Shown here: in pieces, positions 39,057 to 50,600 of the stretch | Position numbering within the stretch: position 1 is the stretch's first letter | How the letters are laid out: each line of letters begins with the position of its first letter | Made by a program: the position numbers and the translations under genes | Assembly (NCBI RefSeq): GCF_963678635.1 | Contig: NC_087068.1 | Location: forward strand, 59,195,896 to 59,259,895 | Origin: Symsagittifera roscoffensis | Lineage: Eukaryota > Xenacoelomorpha > Acoela > Convolutidae | Reading direction: 5' to 3' | DNA length: 64,000 nt | The notes under the pieces: generated by a model | Database searches by the model: none | What the model saw: only the letters and a program-made list of their open reading frames with translations | Told to the model about the DNA's origin: nothing

Positions 39057-39419
39057 TGTGCAGGGAGGCGGAGCAATAAGTAGAATGGTCCAAGAGCAGA
39101 AAGGTTCTAAGTGCAGAATAACGGGAAAATATTGATTTTTATTAGCTAATCTATTAAAACAACCACTAAAATTGTCAATACTACAAATGAAATGAATAGT
39201 TCATACTTAAGTTGGGTAATTTCATCGAGTTTATTTTTTAAAAAGTTTAAAAAATTTGATTAACGTTTCCAATTTATGTGTAATATAATCTTTTCAGTGG
39301 TAATATTGAGGATTCTAAAACTTGTTTCACCCAGAAGCTCATATATTTTTTGTTCTTCTGCTCTTAGACCCATTCTGCTCTTAGACCATTATGCTCATTA
39401 ACCGGCCACCCTTGTGCAG
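39057..39419. mobile_element. MITE-like inverted-repeat element
   Basis: The left end (ggaggcggagcaataagtag followed by aatggtccaagagcag) matches in reverse the right end (ctgctcttagaccattatgc followed by tcattaaccggccaccct) with mismatches. A 7-bp direct repeat TGTGCAG flanks it at 39,057-39,063 and 39,413-39,419. The right arm contains a duplicated ttctgctcttagacc motif. The interior is AT-rich and non-coding. Superfamily is uncertain. Confidence 0.5.
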
Positions 39420-39853
39420 ATACCATTGCTTTGAGCCGAATTAATTTTTCTTTATTCATAACTTGACTGATGTAAGCTGATGGTGTTATAACGTTATTTA
39501 AACCGAATGTTTGTATTCTTTTATTGTTAAACAAATGACCATAATTGAGTAAGCATAATCATATTTGACGAGTATTCGACTTCATTCACTCATTTGCAAA
39601 CAAGTTTTTTTTTGGTTTTTGAACGTAAAAAGATCATCACCACTCGATTAAGTCATGATTAAAAATAGCATGAAGCGGCTGCCGAACTTGTCCTCCATTA
39701 GTGCGGCCAGTAACAATTTAAATGGCCTAACATCATTCGAACCATGTGTTTGTGTGCCAGAGTGACAGATAAAAATAGTTGTTACGTTACACCAGCCAGT
39801 CGTAACTTTTAGCCTCATTCTTCACGAACCAGTTGTTTAATTTTAAACCCCAA

Positions 39854-40071
39854 ATGATCACTTCTACTATGCTTTTGGCATTTGCTTTCTTGTTCAGCTG
39901 TTTCCTTGCTTCAATTTATGGAGACTCAAACAACCAGTTAGAAGCATGTGAAAAGAACCGGAATCACTTTGGATATCTTTACACCTCTGGAAGTTACTAT
40001 CCAGGTTACAATTCAAATCCTCCGAAAACACTTCCTAATTCAGATAAATTCTTAACAAGAATCTTAGTTAA
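39854..40071 (+). CDS. Membrane protein exon 1 (signal peptide)
   Basis: The start is the first ATG after an AT-rich leader; the seven codons upstream in frame contain no ATG. The preferred donor is AA|gtgttc at 40,072 (phase 2). An alternative CCAG|gttaca at 40,005 is a comparable donor (phase 1). Confidence 0.55.
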
Positions 40072-43000
40072 GTGTTCATAACAAAAAAGGTGATAAATTT
40101 TCGTGTTTAAGGATTCAACGGTACAGACTGAAGTTTGGGTACAGTTTGTTCAATCACAAGACCCCCACGCTAGACTTGTCTAGTTGCGAGATGACAAAGG
40201 ACCTCAAAAACAACTCAATATGTCTCGAGCATATCAAAATTCAGTAAGTTTCACGTTTGTAAATCTTATAAAAAGGTCTATTAGAGACGCCGTTCGCCAC
40301 ATAATCAAAATTTCAACCTTACGTGGAAAAACATAGGAGAATATCGATCGGAGATGGTTTTGTTTCCATTTTTATGACTGAACTTCAATTCAATTGGATG
40401 GCTGAAAAGAATAAACCGAAAGGCCGAAACGAAGTGTTCCCACTTGAATGTTTTTTTTCTCGCATCTAGTTCGAGTGATAAATGAATGATTGAAATTTTC
40501 TGCAGGAGAGGAAGTGATCCTGCAGACCTCTATGAAATCCACGTTGAGCTGGTCATTGAGGGAAAATTGAAACCCCGAGGATGGCCCATTCTGTTTGAAC
40601 AAACTCACACAGAGTTCATGTTCAAGCAGTTGAACTTGACGCTGATGAGTGGATTGGAAGAGAGAGGCACAATGTTCTGTCTCGAGCTGCAACACTTCAA
40701 TCTAACAGTTCATTCCACTAGTGAGTTACATAAAATAATACCGTTCAAGATATCTCGGATAAGAGAGGATACACCACCATCTGACGATAGGTAATACCAA
40801 TCAGAAGCATCATGGATAATTGAATCAATTAGTGCACGGTAATTACTGAAAGTGCAATTGAAGTCTATTAAGTTGAAGAGGCACAATTTGTAGAAATTGA
40901 AAAAGGGCAGGTGAAAATTACCAGCCAATACAACTGGATTGAAAAAAGGGTATGAATTTTTGAAATAAAGGAAAAGTAATTAACTTGAGAGATCTTAGAC
41001 CCATGTGACTAACCCATTGATACAAAATATACCTATTCCCGATGTTTCAGGTGGCATGATAGAGGTGTTGGTGTGGATAGATGCTCTCCCAATCGACTAT
41101 TCTGATTCATACCAGGCGAGATGGATAGTAGGAGATATGGCGCCAACCTCGATACGAGGAGGTGAAAAAGAGTCTGAGTCGGTGAGGTGAGTCTTTTGAA
41201 TTGATTCACGATATAGTCCAAGCTTTCCAAATTGTCTATTCCGATATTGGGAGAAAATGTGATTTTTTTTTTATTTTTCTTCAAGTTAAGGTAACTGTGA
41301 AATATATAACAAGACTATTTGAGATAATCAAACCTGTATACATGAATGTGTATTAATGTACAGTGGCCTACACAAATTTTTCGGCTCATTCACGGCAAAA
41401 AATAACTTCAGTTAAAAATTAGATTTAAAAACTTGCAAAAAATCAACTAAACAATCCTGCTTTGAAGAACTCTTGAACTTTTCTTAATTATAGACCGCTA
41501 ATCGCGCCTGGGGTCTTTTTACTTATTCGGCCTAAACATCAATATTTCAACACTTTGAACTAAAACTAATTTGCTTCAATCTGATTGGCTAGAACTAGCC
41601 GATCAAATTTCAGCAGCATCGCAAAATGCTTAATTCACAATTTTACATCGACTCATAAATCAGCTAAAAATTGTAGAATGTTTGGTTAATTATTCAAAAA
41701 TTTTTAGTTTTAAACAGACCACAAAATAACTCAGAAAAAAAGGCAGACGCTAAAAATTAGCTCCGGGAAAAAATGACCACCTTCACATCTGCTCAAAATT
41801 CGGCTTTGTTAAAAATTGGCTAAAAAGATCGCAATTGCAATAACCAAACCAATCAGTGCAATCATTGTACTTGTTCTCGGCATTTATACCTTGAATGGGG
41901 TATTCTCATGGAGGGACCGAATGATGGGAAAATTTAAACTAATCTGGAGATCAATACATGCTGTGTTAGTTCGAATCAGCAAAAACTGTTTGATGTAGGT
42001 TGATATAAAGCTTACACGGTTTGTAGTTTGTATAATAGTCAGGGAGCGGATAATAGTTGCTTTCAAAAAGGCAAAAAAGTTACTAAGAAGTTGCTCAAAA
42101 TTGACTGGAAAAGTTGCTCAAAAAGTTGGTAAAAACTTGCAGAAAAACGTTAAATTTACAACGTTTTGTTACAGTAGCAGAACATAAGTGAGAAAGTGAT
42201 TGTGAACGTGAGAAAACAAGTTACAGTGCACAGTAAAAGTTGTGTGAACAAAGTACTTCAACAAACAAAACGAACCACGGATGGCTGAGCTGCCATTGGA
42301 TAATTAATATTCGCCAGCTGCAGCGCATCTGTGTTCGTTGAATCCGTTAATATGAGCTTCAAACAAAGAAAACTTCCGAAAAAGTTGCTATTGTGAAGTT
42401 TATTGGAAAATAGATAGTTATAGGGAAAAACAACAGAAAAGTTGGAAATAGTTGTTTTTAGTTGCTAAAACTATTATCCGCTCCCTGATAATAGTCAATC
42501 TGTAATACAGTAAACTGTTTTTAACGCTTAAAAACGCACGCAAGCACGCAAAAGCACAATATCAAATTCTTTGTTTTCAAATTGAGAAACCGTGATTTCG
42601 TTTCGATACGTGATTTACGGGGGAGGCTATTTTCGGCGAAAACTATTTTAGGCGAAAATGATTGTCAAAATTAGGCGAAAATTTTGATTTAAAATGTGTA
42701 CATTTTTGCAGGAATTTTATGTGATTACCTACGTTATTCCATTTTTACATACAAAATATACGTTATATTCAAACAGCAATTCAACAAAACAGTGACCGCT
42801 GCAGTCGCGCTGTGTTGCGAGCTTGCCAACAGAAGGTAGGACTATTTACGATACGAATATACCTCACGGGCTACCGTGAAATGACAAACGGCTTCGTGGT
42901 CTTTAACCGTTTCCTGTCAATGTCTGGAAAATTAGGGTGATTTTTGATAAAATATTTACTTTTATTATCAAAATTTTCGCCCAAATTTATCACTTTTATT

Positions 43001-46000
43001 TGCTCCTTATTTAGTTTTCGCTTAATATATACAGCCCCGTGATTTACACCACACTATTCACGTATAATTAGCAAAGAGTAAAAGAAGGTAGCTTCCATGA
43101 TTCAGAAGGATTTCGAACAACTCCGCCTGTTAACTCTCTTGAGAAGGCAGCCGGTCCCAAGCCCGGATAAAGGAGGAGGGTTGGGGCGTGGCGAGCCCTG
43201 TAAAACCAGCCAAGAACCCACATTATGAAAGTCCCAAAATGTATTCCGAATACTGCTACGCCCCCCGCGGGAACTGGGGCCACCATGAGTGCCGTCATGG
43301 TGGAAAATGCTAATCCGGCACAAAAACCGCTCCAACATACCAAACACCATATCAACATCTGCACCCGGAATGTTCTGACGCTCCTACAGCCAGGATCTCT
43401 CGAGCTCCTGGATAAATCCCTTGAAAACCATGGAGTTCACATTGCCTGCCTTCAGGAAACTAGAATTTCCGGAGACAACACGCATAACACCAAAAACTAC
43501 AAAGTATACACCAGTGGGTATGACGACAACCGAGGCATCCACGGAGTTGGTATCGCAATCGACAAGAAACTCAGCAGCTCCGTGCAATCATGGAAAGCAA
43601 CCAGCCCCAGAGTTTGCTCCGCCCGCATCTTTGCTAAACCCTACCCATTATCCATTATATGTGGATATGCGCCGACTGAGGACGCAGAAGCTCTCGACAA
43701 GGATGAGTTTTACCGAACACTACAAAAGACTCTTGAAGAATGCCCCAACGGTGATGTAATTATCTTAGCGGGAGATCTAAATGCCAGCCTAGGACAGGCA
43801 TACCCCGCGGAACAACAACACATAGGTCGTTTCATAAAAACATCGAAACGAAACGACAATGGAGAACGCCTCGCTATGTTTGCAGCTACGAACGACCTGG
43901 CAATTGCAAACACGATGTACCAGAAGAAGAACCACCAGCTATATACCTGGATATCACGCGACAGACGAACCCGGAACCAGATAGACTTCATCCTGATCAA
44001 GAGGAGATGGCGCACAGCGATCAACGATATCAGAGCAAGAAGTGACAAGATTTGGATCGACAGCGACCATAGAATGGTGAAATGCAATCTGAAGACGAAA
44101 CTTCGTACATATGTCAAAACCCATAGAACAGTTAGACTCAACCTCGATGCGCTCCAACATACAGGTACTTCCAGGAAATACTGTACGGCCCTTTGTTCAG
44201 TAACCGAATCTACCAGCAACGTGAACCAGAAATGGGAAATCCTAAGAGACAGTATGATATCATCGGCGAAAAAGAATCTGGGAATCTCGTGCACCGTAAG
44301 GAAACCTTGGATATCTGATGAAACCCTCAAAGCCATCAGAACACGTGAAAACCTCAAGGCTAAGGGCGCTGAACTCTCGAAAATAGCTGCGCAACGAAAG
44401 CTGGTGAAAAAACTCATCCGAAAAGACAAGAACTGCTACCTCGACATGAAATCGGATCAAATTGAGGACGCCAATGAAAGAGGACACACTAGAGAGATGT
44501 ACCGCCTCATTCGGACTTTGAGTGGTGCCAAATCGAGTAGTTCACAAACAGTCAAAGGTCTCGATGGCCAACAAATCAGCGATAGCAAGGAAGTCATGCA
44601 ACGATGGGCAACTCACTTCTGCCAACTTCTGAATGCTGACAACAGCCCGGCCCAACTGCCCAAGGTCGTCTCGAGTACTGGAGTCTTTACGGATATAGAT
44701 CAGGGAGAGCCGCTAAGAAGTGAGATTGAGGTTGCACTAGCAAGCCTCCATAACCACAGAGCTGGCGGGTGCGACCACATCCCACCAGAACTGTTCAAAA
44801 AAGGAGGTGAGAGAATAGTACTTCTTCTGAAAGACCTCTTCAAAAATATATGGAGAGAAGAGGCAGTCCCAGATGAATGGCGAACGTCAATACTCCTGCC
44901 GTTTCATAAAAAAGGTGACAAACTAGTGTGCAGCAACTATAGAGGAATATCTCTGCTCTGCATTGGTTTAAAAATCCTGGAAGCTATACTACTCGCACGT
45001 TTTGACGACCTCTACGACTCAAACGCGAGAGATAATCAAGCCGGCTTTAAGAAGGGAAGAGGTTGTAGAGATCAAGTTTTCGCCCTACGACAGATAATCG
45101 AGCAGCGAAGTGAGTACAATAGACCCACAGTGATGGTCTTCATAGATTTCAAAGCTGCCTTTGACAGCGTCAAGAGAGATGCCATATGGAAGATCCTGGA
45201 AGATCACGGAATGCCAGACAAGCTGCTTAGGATTCTCAGGAACATGTATTCACAGTCCAACAGCATCGTGCGAAGAAACGACAACCTATCAGAGGCGTTC
45301 CACGTGTAAACAGGAGTCCGCCAGGGTGGCGTCCTGTCACCCTTCCTGCTCAACATCCTCATTGATCGGATCCTGAACGTCGCCACAGATAACACGAATC
45401 TAGGTATCCGGCTAGAAACCAGTATTACTGACCTGGACTATGCAGATGACATTTGCCTGCTAGAGGACAATCCAGATGACGCCCAGAACTTACTGAATCG
45501 AGTAGTTGACGCCGCAAAATTGGTAGGACTCCAACTGAACGAGTCCAAGACTAAGTGCATGTTCTCCTGTTGCGAGCCAACGGTGCTATTTTGTAATGGT
45601 GTTAAGCTAGAAAACGTCACTGAGTTCGACTACCTAGGAAGCCGCATCACCTGTAACGGAGACATTACCCCAGAAGTTCAGCACAGAATAGCCAGCGCGA
45701 CTAGAAATGCTGCGCAGCTGAAGAAATTCTGGAGTAACAGAAACATAACCACCAGGACCAAAAGCAAAGTGTACAAAGCATGCGTAAGAAGTGCTCTCCT
45801 ATACGGCGCAGAAACATGGCCGGTTAAGAAAGGGGACCTGGCCAGGTTGTCCTCATTCGAAACTAGGTGTGCATGGCGATTTGTCTACAATGGATTCGAA
45901 ATAGCTACCCAGGAACTGCTTCGCAAAGCACAACTTGACTCACCTATGGACTATGTGCTGAGGCGTATGCGACTGAAGTGGTGTGGACATGTGTTCAGAA

Positions 46001-46906
46001 TGCCGGATGAGAGAGTGACGAAGGAGGCACTGTTCTTCGAGAAGGCGCCCACTTGGAAAAGACCAAGAGGTGGGGTCAGAAGAACATGGAGATCAACAGT
46101 CGCTGCTGACCTCGAACGTGTTCTGAAACCACCGAACATGAGGGCAGACAAGTGGAGATTGTGCTGGAAAGATGCCTGCATGGAGGCAGCCCTGGACAGA
46201 AAGCGATGGCGTGCGATAGTTCGGGACTCAATATGTGGCTGACAATGGGCAGTAGTGCCTTAGTCATGATGATGATGATGATGATGAAGGATTTCGAACG
46301 AGGTAGATTCATCATGCTGCTTATGCATTATAGATTCAAACTTGAAAAAACTGAGTTTGACCTGTTGTCAGGACATACCTAAGCGCGCTTTGACTGCCCC
46401 TACCCCATTAGTTTATCGAGTATTTGAGATTCATTCAAGCTATGAAACCTAAATTTTGTATCAAAAAATTAGAATCTCAGGCCAAATGGTTCGATTTGCG
46501 CTTAGTTGGAAAAAGCAGAAACAATCAAGTTTCCAAAATATCAATTCCTTTGGTCACTACTGCTAATAACATCATTTCCAAAATTGACAGAAGAAGAGTA
46601 ATGCGAGCAATAATAGTCTTCTTATTATCAACCTTTCGGGGTAGTCTGTCAGTTCAAAAACAAAGTGAATTAGTGAATACCAGCTGGTATACTAAGTTGT
46701 GATATGCCATGAGTCATATTTTATTGTTCCTAGATAATAAGAAGTCCGAACATAAAATTATATTACAGGTACGCGGGGGCTTCACATTTGATCCCAGTGT
46801 GACTGGAATCTTGGGTGGAATCTTCATTTCCATCTTGATTCTACTGGCTGTCGGGATCTGCAGCAGAAACAGACTCCCCTGTGAAAAGAATGAATATGCA
46901 GTGTAA
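39854..46906 (+). CDS. Small single-pass type I membrane protein, spliced
   Basis: Four exons can be joined in frame: 39,854-40,071, 40,506-40,720, 41,051-41,186 and 46,798-46,906, giving about 225 residues. ATG 39,854 begins a clear signal peptide (MITSTMLLAFAFLFSCF then LASIYG). The ectodomain has two NLT sequons (QLNLTLM, HFNLTVH) and a strand-helix-strand pattern resembling a SEA-type fold, which is an inference. A hydrophobic segment (GILGGIFISILILLAVGIC) spans the membrane, followed by a short tail ending NEYAV, a class II PDZ-ligand pattern. Exon 1/2 joining is ambiguous: donor 40,005 with acceptor 40,525 also keeps frame (about 196 aa). The last exon could instead start at 46,769 if an unseen exon precedes it. 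I do not recognise the family. Confidence 0.65.
40506..40720 (+). CDS. Membrane protein exon 2 (ectodomain)
   Basis: Acceptor ttttctgcag ends at 40,505; donor A|gtgagt at 40,721. It encodes the Leu/Glu-rich ectodomain with both NLT sequons and one Cys. The open frame is free of stops and more GC-rich than the surroundings. Confidence 0.7.
41051..41186 (+). CDS. Membrane protein exon 3 (ectodomain)
   Basis: Acceptor gatgtttcag ends at 41,050 and the strong donor AG|gtgagt starts at 41,187. It encodes SGMIEVLVWIDALPIDY and a charged juxtamembrane stretch (GGEKESES). Phases match exons 2 and 4. Confidence 0.75.
42040..42487. mobile_element. hAT-type MITE with perfect 8-bp target duplication
   Basis: Nineteen-bp terminal inverted repeats (CAGGGAGCGGATAATAGTT and its complement) are flanked on both sides by ATAATAGT (42,032-42,039 and 42,488-42,495). 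The 448-bp interior is non-coding. It lies in the large third intron of the membrane-protein gene. Confidence 0.9.
43119..46285 (+). mobile_element. Full-length RTE-type LINE retrotransposon
   Basis: The element is bounded by a 14-bp target-site duplication GAAGGATTTCGAAC at 43,105-43,118 and 46,286-46,299. It is 3,167 bp long, which is typical of RTE elements, with a GC-rich leader of about 106 bp, one long ORF and a 3' tail of ATG/GAT trinucleotides (from about 46,266). It is much more GC-rich than its surroundings. It sits in the last intron of the membrane-protein gene in the same orientation. Confidence 0.93.
43225..46242 (+). pseudogene. RTE endonuclease-reverse transcriptase, one in-frame stop
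   Basis: A single frame of 1,006 codons runs from ATG 43,225 to TGA 46,242, interrupted only by TAA at 45,307-45,309 (after residue 694). Residues 40-290 form an APE-type endonuclease: NICTRN, QETR (77-80), GYAPTED, GDLNAS (183-188) and SDHRMV (280-285). The reverse transcriptase follows with FIDFKAAFDS (639-648), GVRQGGVLSP just after the stop, and YADD at 45,439-45,450. The C-terminal part includes FDYLGSRI and GAETWPV, as in the CFDP2-like RTE/BovB-type proteins common in animals. The premature stop falls between RT motifs, so the product would lack the catalytic YADD. The rest of the frame is intact, suggesting recent insertion. Confidence 0.93.
46266..46287 (+). repeat. (ATG)n tail of the LINE
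   Basis: About seven ATG/GAT trinucleotide repeats end the LINE directly before the 3' copy of the target duplication. Short microsatellite tails instead of poly(A) are characteristic of RTE elements. Confidence 0.85.
46798..46906 (+). CDS. Membrane protein exon 4 (TM and tail)
   Basis: Acceptor tttgatcccag ends at 46,797 and completes the split Ser codon from exon 3. The exon encodes the transmembrane segment and the short tail ending in NEYAV, with TAA at 46,904-46,906. An upstream acceptor (tattacag, 46,768) would add ten codons but does not match the phase of exon 3. Confidence 0.7.
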
Positions 46907-47184
46907 AATGACACACCGAATCAAATACAAACAACTTGATTCAGGTCATTGAAACGATACGCAAAATGGTACACTGCTCCACAGCTGGCCACGAAACTAG
47001 AATGCAACCAGTACCCCGAACCTCCATCCATGAGCAAACGAAATAACTTCATCAAGGCCGAAAATTTCTAGAACGACTGGCGTCAAGTTTTGAGAGAAGT
47101 TGAGAACACGACAGGAAAATTTAGAGACTCGAGAGAAATAGAAACTGGAATTCATACTGGATCACTTACGAAACTTGAAAAACA

Positions 47185-47190
47185 AATAAA
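47185..47190 (+). terminator. Poly(A) signal AATAAA, membrane-protein gene
   Basis: The first canonical AATAAA I see downstream of the stop codon, 279 bp after it. It lies 186 bp short of the opposing WASHC5 signal. Confidence 0.5.
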
Positions 47191-47375
47191 CTTCATAATA
47201 GCTAACTTAGCAATTTTAACTAACACAAATGCATGCTTAGATAGCAGACAGCCAGGCTAATTTAGTTAGTTTTTAGTTTGGATCAACTTGAAGAGAACAA
47301 CTAGTCATACAAACTGAGAATTGCTGCAAAACAGTTTATAAGAATATAAATTATTGAGATGGATATAAAATGTAG

Positions 47376-47381
47376 TTTATT
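47376..47381 (-). terminator. WASHC5: Poly(A) signal AATAAA, WASHC5
   Basis: TTTATT on the plus strand, 66 bp past the WASHC5 stop codon. A short 3' UTR is implied. Confidence 0.6.
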
Positions 47382-47446
47382 AAATATATTCAGCTATGAA
47401 ACTATAAATTTCTAATCTATGATAAGATAGATGGAGGACATATGCT

Positions 47447-47665
47447 TCACATGTGTAAAGGCAGTTCCAAGATATGAGCGGGGATGTAGTTGGACAAGAG
47501 AGTGTCGTTGGAGTCGGAGATGAGAGCCAGCTGGCGCATGAAGTGCAGCACCTGGGACAGGTCAGAAGGAAGTTCGGAGAGGGGCTTCGAGGGGTCACCA
47601 GAGGGCAAGAGAGACACCAATGACGTCACATATGAGCCCATGTACGAGAACACCTCTAGGAGCAC
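47447..47665 (-). CDS. WASHC5: WASHC5 last exon
   Basis: Acceptor cttttcacag|GTG. It encodes 72 residues ([20 protein letters not shown] to HILELPLHM) ending in TGA at 47,449-47,447. The end aligns with the strumpellin C-terminus, which is short after a conserved -(V/I)P- step. Confidence 0.88.
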   Translation of the reverse strand: MLLEVFSYMGSYVTSLVSLLPSGDPSKPLSELPSDLSQVLHFMRQLALISDSNDTLLSNYIPAHILELPLHM

Positions 47666-50600
47666 CTGTGAAAAGAAGAGTATCACATCGCGCCCGAGCA
47701 AAAATGGTCGAATAGATTCAGTCGTTATAGACCAGACTAACAAATAGGGACCAAAAATGAAGGATCGTCTAAGAAAGACAAACATAGATAGATAGAGAAA
47801 AAAAGAGAGAGAGAGAGAGAGACAGGTGAGAGAATAGAAGCCTAAAAAGACCTTTTTTTTCAAAACATGCCTAATTTCCGTCTAAAATCCCCAATAACCA
47901 GAAAGAGGATGTCGAAAGATACTAGCCTGGTTGTGGAACTGCTTGAGGAATGTGTGCACTCCTAGGAGCAACATTCGGGTGTCCGCGTAGTCGGCTGGGA
48001 CGCCCACTGCAGACGATGAGGAGGGGGAGGGGTTGATGAAGGTGGCCATGTTGCGGGCGAAGGGGGCAGATGCCCTGTTGAGGTGTCCGATCACTAGCAG
48101 GGTGGTGATAACAGGTACGAACTTCATGCTGGGATCCGGAGTCAGGATGTAGACTTTGCTGAGGGGGTCACTCAGTCCACTGTGGTTCAGATACTCCGAC
48201 AGATCAACTAGCAAAACAAAACTCTGAGAATACTTTTAATACTAATCCGGCCTCTATATATTTATATAGAAACAAGTCGGTAAGTTCAAAAAAAGCAACT
48301 GAACAAACACATCAGGTTTTTTTAAAATCTAAGGCCCATGTTTTGAGACCTGACTTTACTTCTGCAGTTACTCTTCTACAAGGCACATTCTCGACTAACA
48401 TTCCTGTACCGAGGTCTACTTTTTTTTATTAGCAACCGGCCCTGCCCATTTATAGCCAGCCTGAGGGAGAGGGATGTCATCCATTTTACCAAAACCGGTC
48501 CCACCTAGAGGAGGCGGATGACACTGGGAACCCACCGACAGCGACCGAAGTGGGATTCGTACTTTGAAAATAATTATCGAATCTTTCTTCTTCTTTTGAG
48601 TTTTCAATTACTTTAGTTGCCATGTTTTGTTTCCAACTTTATGTTCCAATCCTAAGTTACACAGTGAGGATGTTTACAAATGAAAAGTCTCGAATGGCTC
48701 GAGCAATCAACATTAAGAAAAGTTAAGTCATTAACATACCTAACAGTGGGTCCTCGCTAGGGTATGGCTTGTGTTTGGGGTTGAGAGTGTGTGCTTCTAT
48801 GTCGTGCAGAATGGCCTTGTTGAGAGTGAGGAGACAGGAGTGCAGGTATTGGGATCTGGAGGAGGAGAGGAGAGACAGCTTCTGGTTCAGGTGCATCCTC
48901 AGCTGCTGTATCTGACCCATCCTGTTCAACACTGTCAACAGTGGCTGGATGAAACTACAAAACATCACAACATAAACAACTTGCCCATCCCTCCTCCTCC
49001 ACTTGTGAATATTCTTCTATTCCAACAATCAAGTTCAACAATCTCCTTAAAAGTTTAACCCAAAAAAAACTCTTTCATTTGTCCGCTTCATTCATTTGTC
49101 CGCTTCATCTAGTTTACAAACACCTAACTTGATAGCATCCTCAGTTTTTATTTATACAATAAGATTCGCATGATGCATGACGAAATGTAACAACGAGCCA
49201 AACAAGTGTCTTACAATCACTGAAAACAATTATGGAGTATGTGTTCTTCAGAGAAACAGCCAGAGAACAAAAAACTGCCGGCGCAAAACTAAAACTTTTT
49301 GCAATTCAGAACAGAATGGTAATTATTCTTCATTTATTTGTCAGCCAATATTCACAATCAAATACAAAACATGCAAGGATGGAGATAGTTGCAACTGTTC
49401 AGTACAGTAAGAGGTTGACTAACTTTCTGAGTTTGTTGAAGGCGGCCAGTAGCATCTTAGAAGGCTGGTCTTTACTGCCTTGACTCAATCCCTTAATTCC
49501 ACTCAGTCCTTTAATGGTGGCCGTCAAGTGCTCAACCACCAGCTGCTGCGAAATCACCTATACAAACACACAGCAATATATCAAGCGCATCATGTTTCCC
49601 TTGTTTTAATAATGAACGCATACCTTCAGCGATCCCATCAATGCTCTATATCACGGAGGAAACCCATCGGATCGACAGGCAATTGACCGGCCGAGTCGAC
49701 CGGTGGCAAGCCGGTCGTGTTGACGATTTCCAACCACACAGTCAGTAATTTTCTGAGCATGACAATTGCGCTCGCTTACAATAACCAAACTAATAAGCAC
49801 AACTTTGGTTCGATTCGATTTTTCAATCATGACGTAATTGCGTTTGCTTACCGGGGAGGGGGGGGGGGGGTTATTCTCATGATGGAGTGACTGAATGATG
49901 GAAAACTTTCAAACTTTCAACCATCCCGAATCCTTAGAAGTTCTTATCAGCTACATGATTTTTGCACATAACCGAAATCTGTATAACAAAAAATGACTTG
50001 AAGCAGCACAGCAACGTTTTGGGGTCTTATGCACTAAACGGCTCAAAATTAAGAAAATAGTCGCTCGGATTTTTTTATTAAAATTAAATTGAAAACACGT
50101 AATGAACAAACAAATACCTCAGTTACAACATAATATACGAAGAAACTTTATCGGGCGGGTCAGAAGTGAGCAATTTCTTTGATAATTTGGGCAAATGGAT
50201 TACAGCTTTTACTTACATTTTGACGCTCTCTCCACTAAAATTCACAGAGATACGAGTCCGCTTGGCTTCATGCCGTACCACATTGACGCTTATTTCGCAT
50301 TTTTGCATTTCTCCACTTAGATTCGATGCTGTTCACATAGCAGAAAGTGAACGGGTCGAGAAAATTTTGGCTATGATTTACAGATTCACGATGAAAACCC
50401 TCATTTATGATGCCACTACAAGCTTTGCATTTGTCCAAGCAAATAAGCGTTCCGGGACATTTTGACTGACGTATGACAGGGATAAGGGTAGCGGAAGAGC
50501 GATCAGGGACGGCATATAGAAAACTTCCCTTTGATTTGCGGCAATAACCCCCCAAAAACCCATTGTTCTGGGTATCCGGCCAATGTTATTTTTTCGACGC

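Noticed and set aside
41816-41998. Open stretch with a TM-like segment, possible extra exon of the membrane-protein gene
   Set aside because: No ATG, no fitting splice sites in phase, and the sequence resembles the dispersed repeat at 49.8 kb.
43710-44429. 239-codon open frame on the minus strand inside the LINE
   Set aside because: Shadow of the RTE endonuclease/RT frame; no domain pattern and opposite to a clear coding frame.
46424-46702. 92-codon open frame just before the last exon of the membrane-protein gene
   Set aside because: No acceptor-donor pair that keeps frame with neighbouring exons; amino-acid pattern not conserved-looking.
47447-47863. Single 138-codon WASHC5 end without an intron between 47,665 and 47,927
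   Set aside because: The open frame runs into intron sequence upstream of a good acceptor; only the part after 47,665 fits strumpellin.
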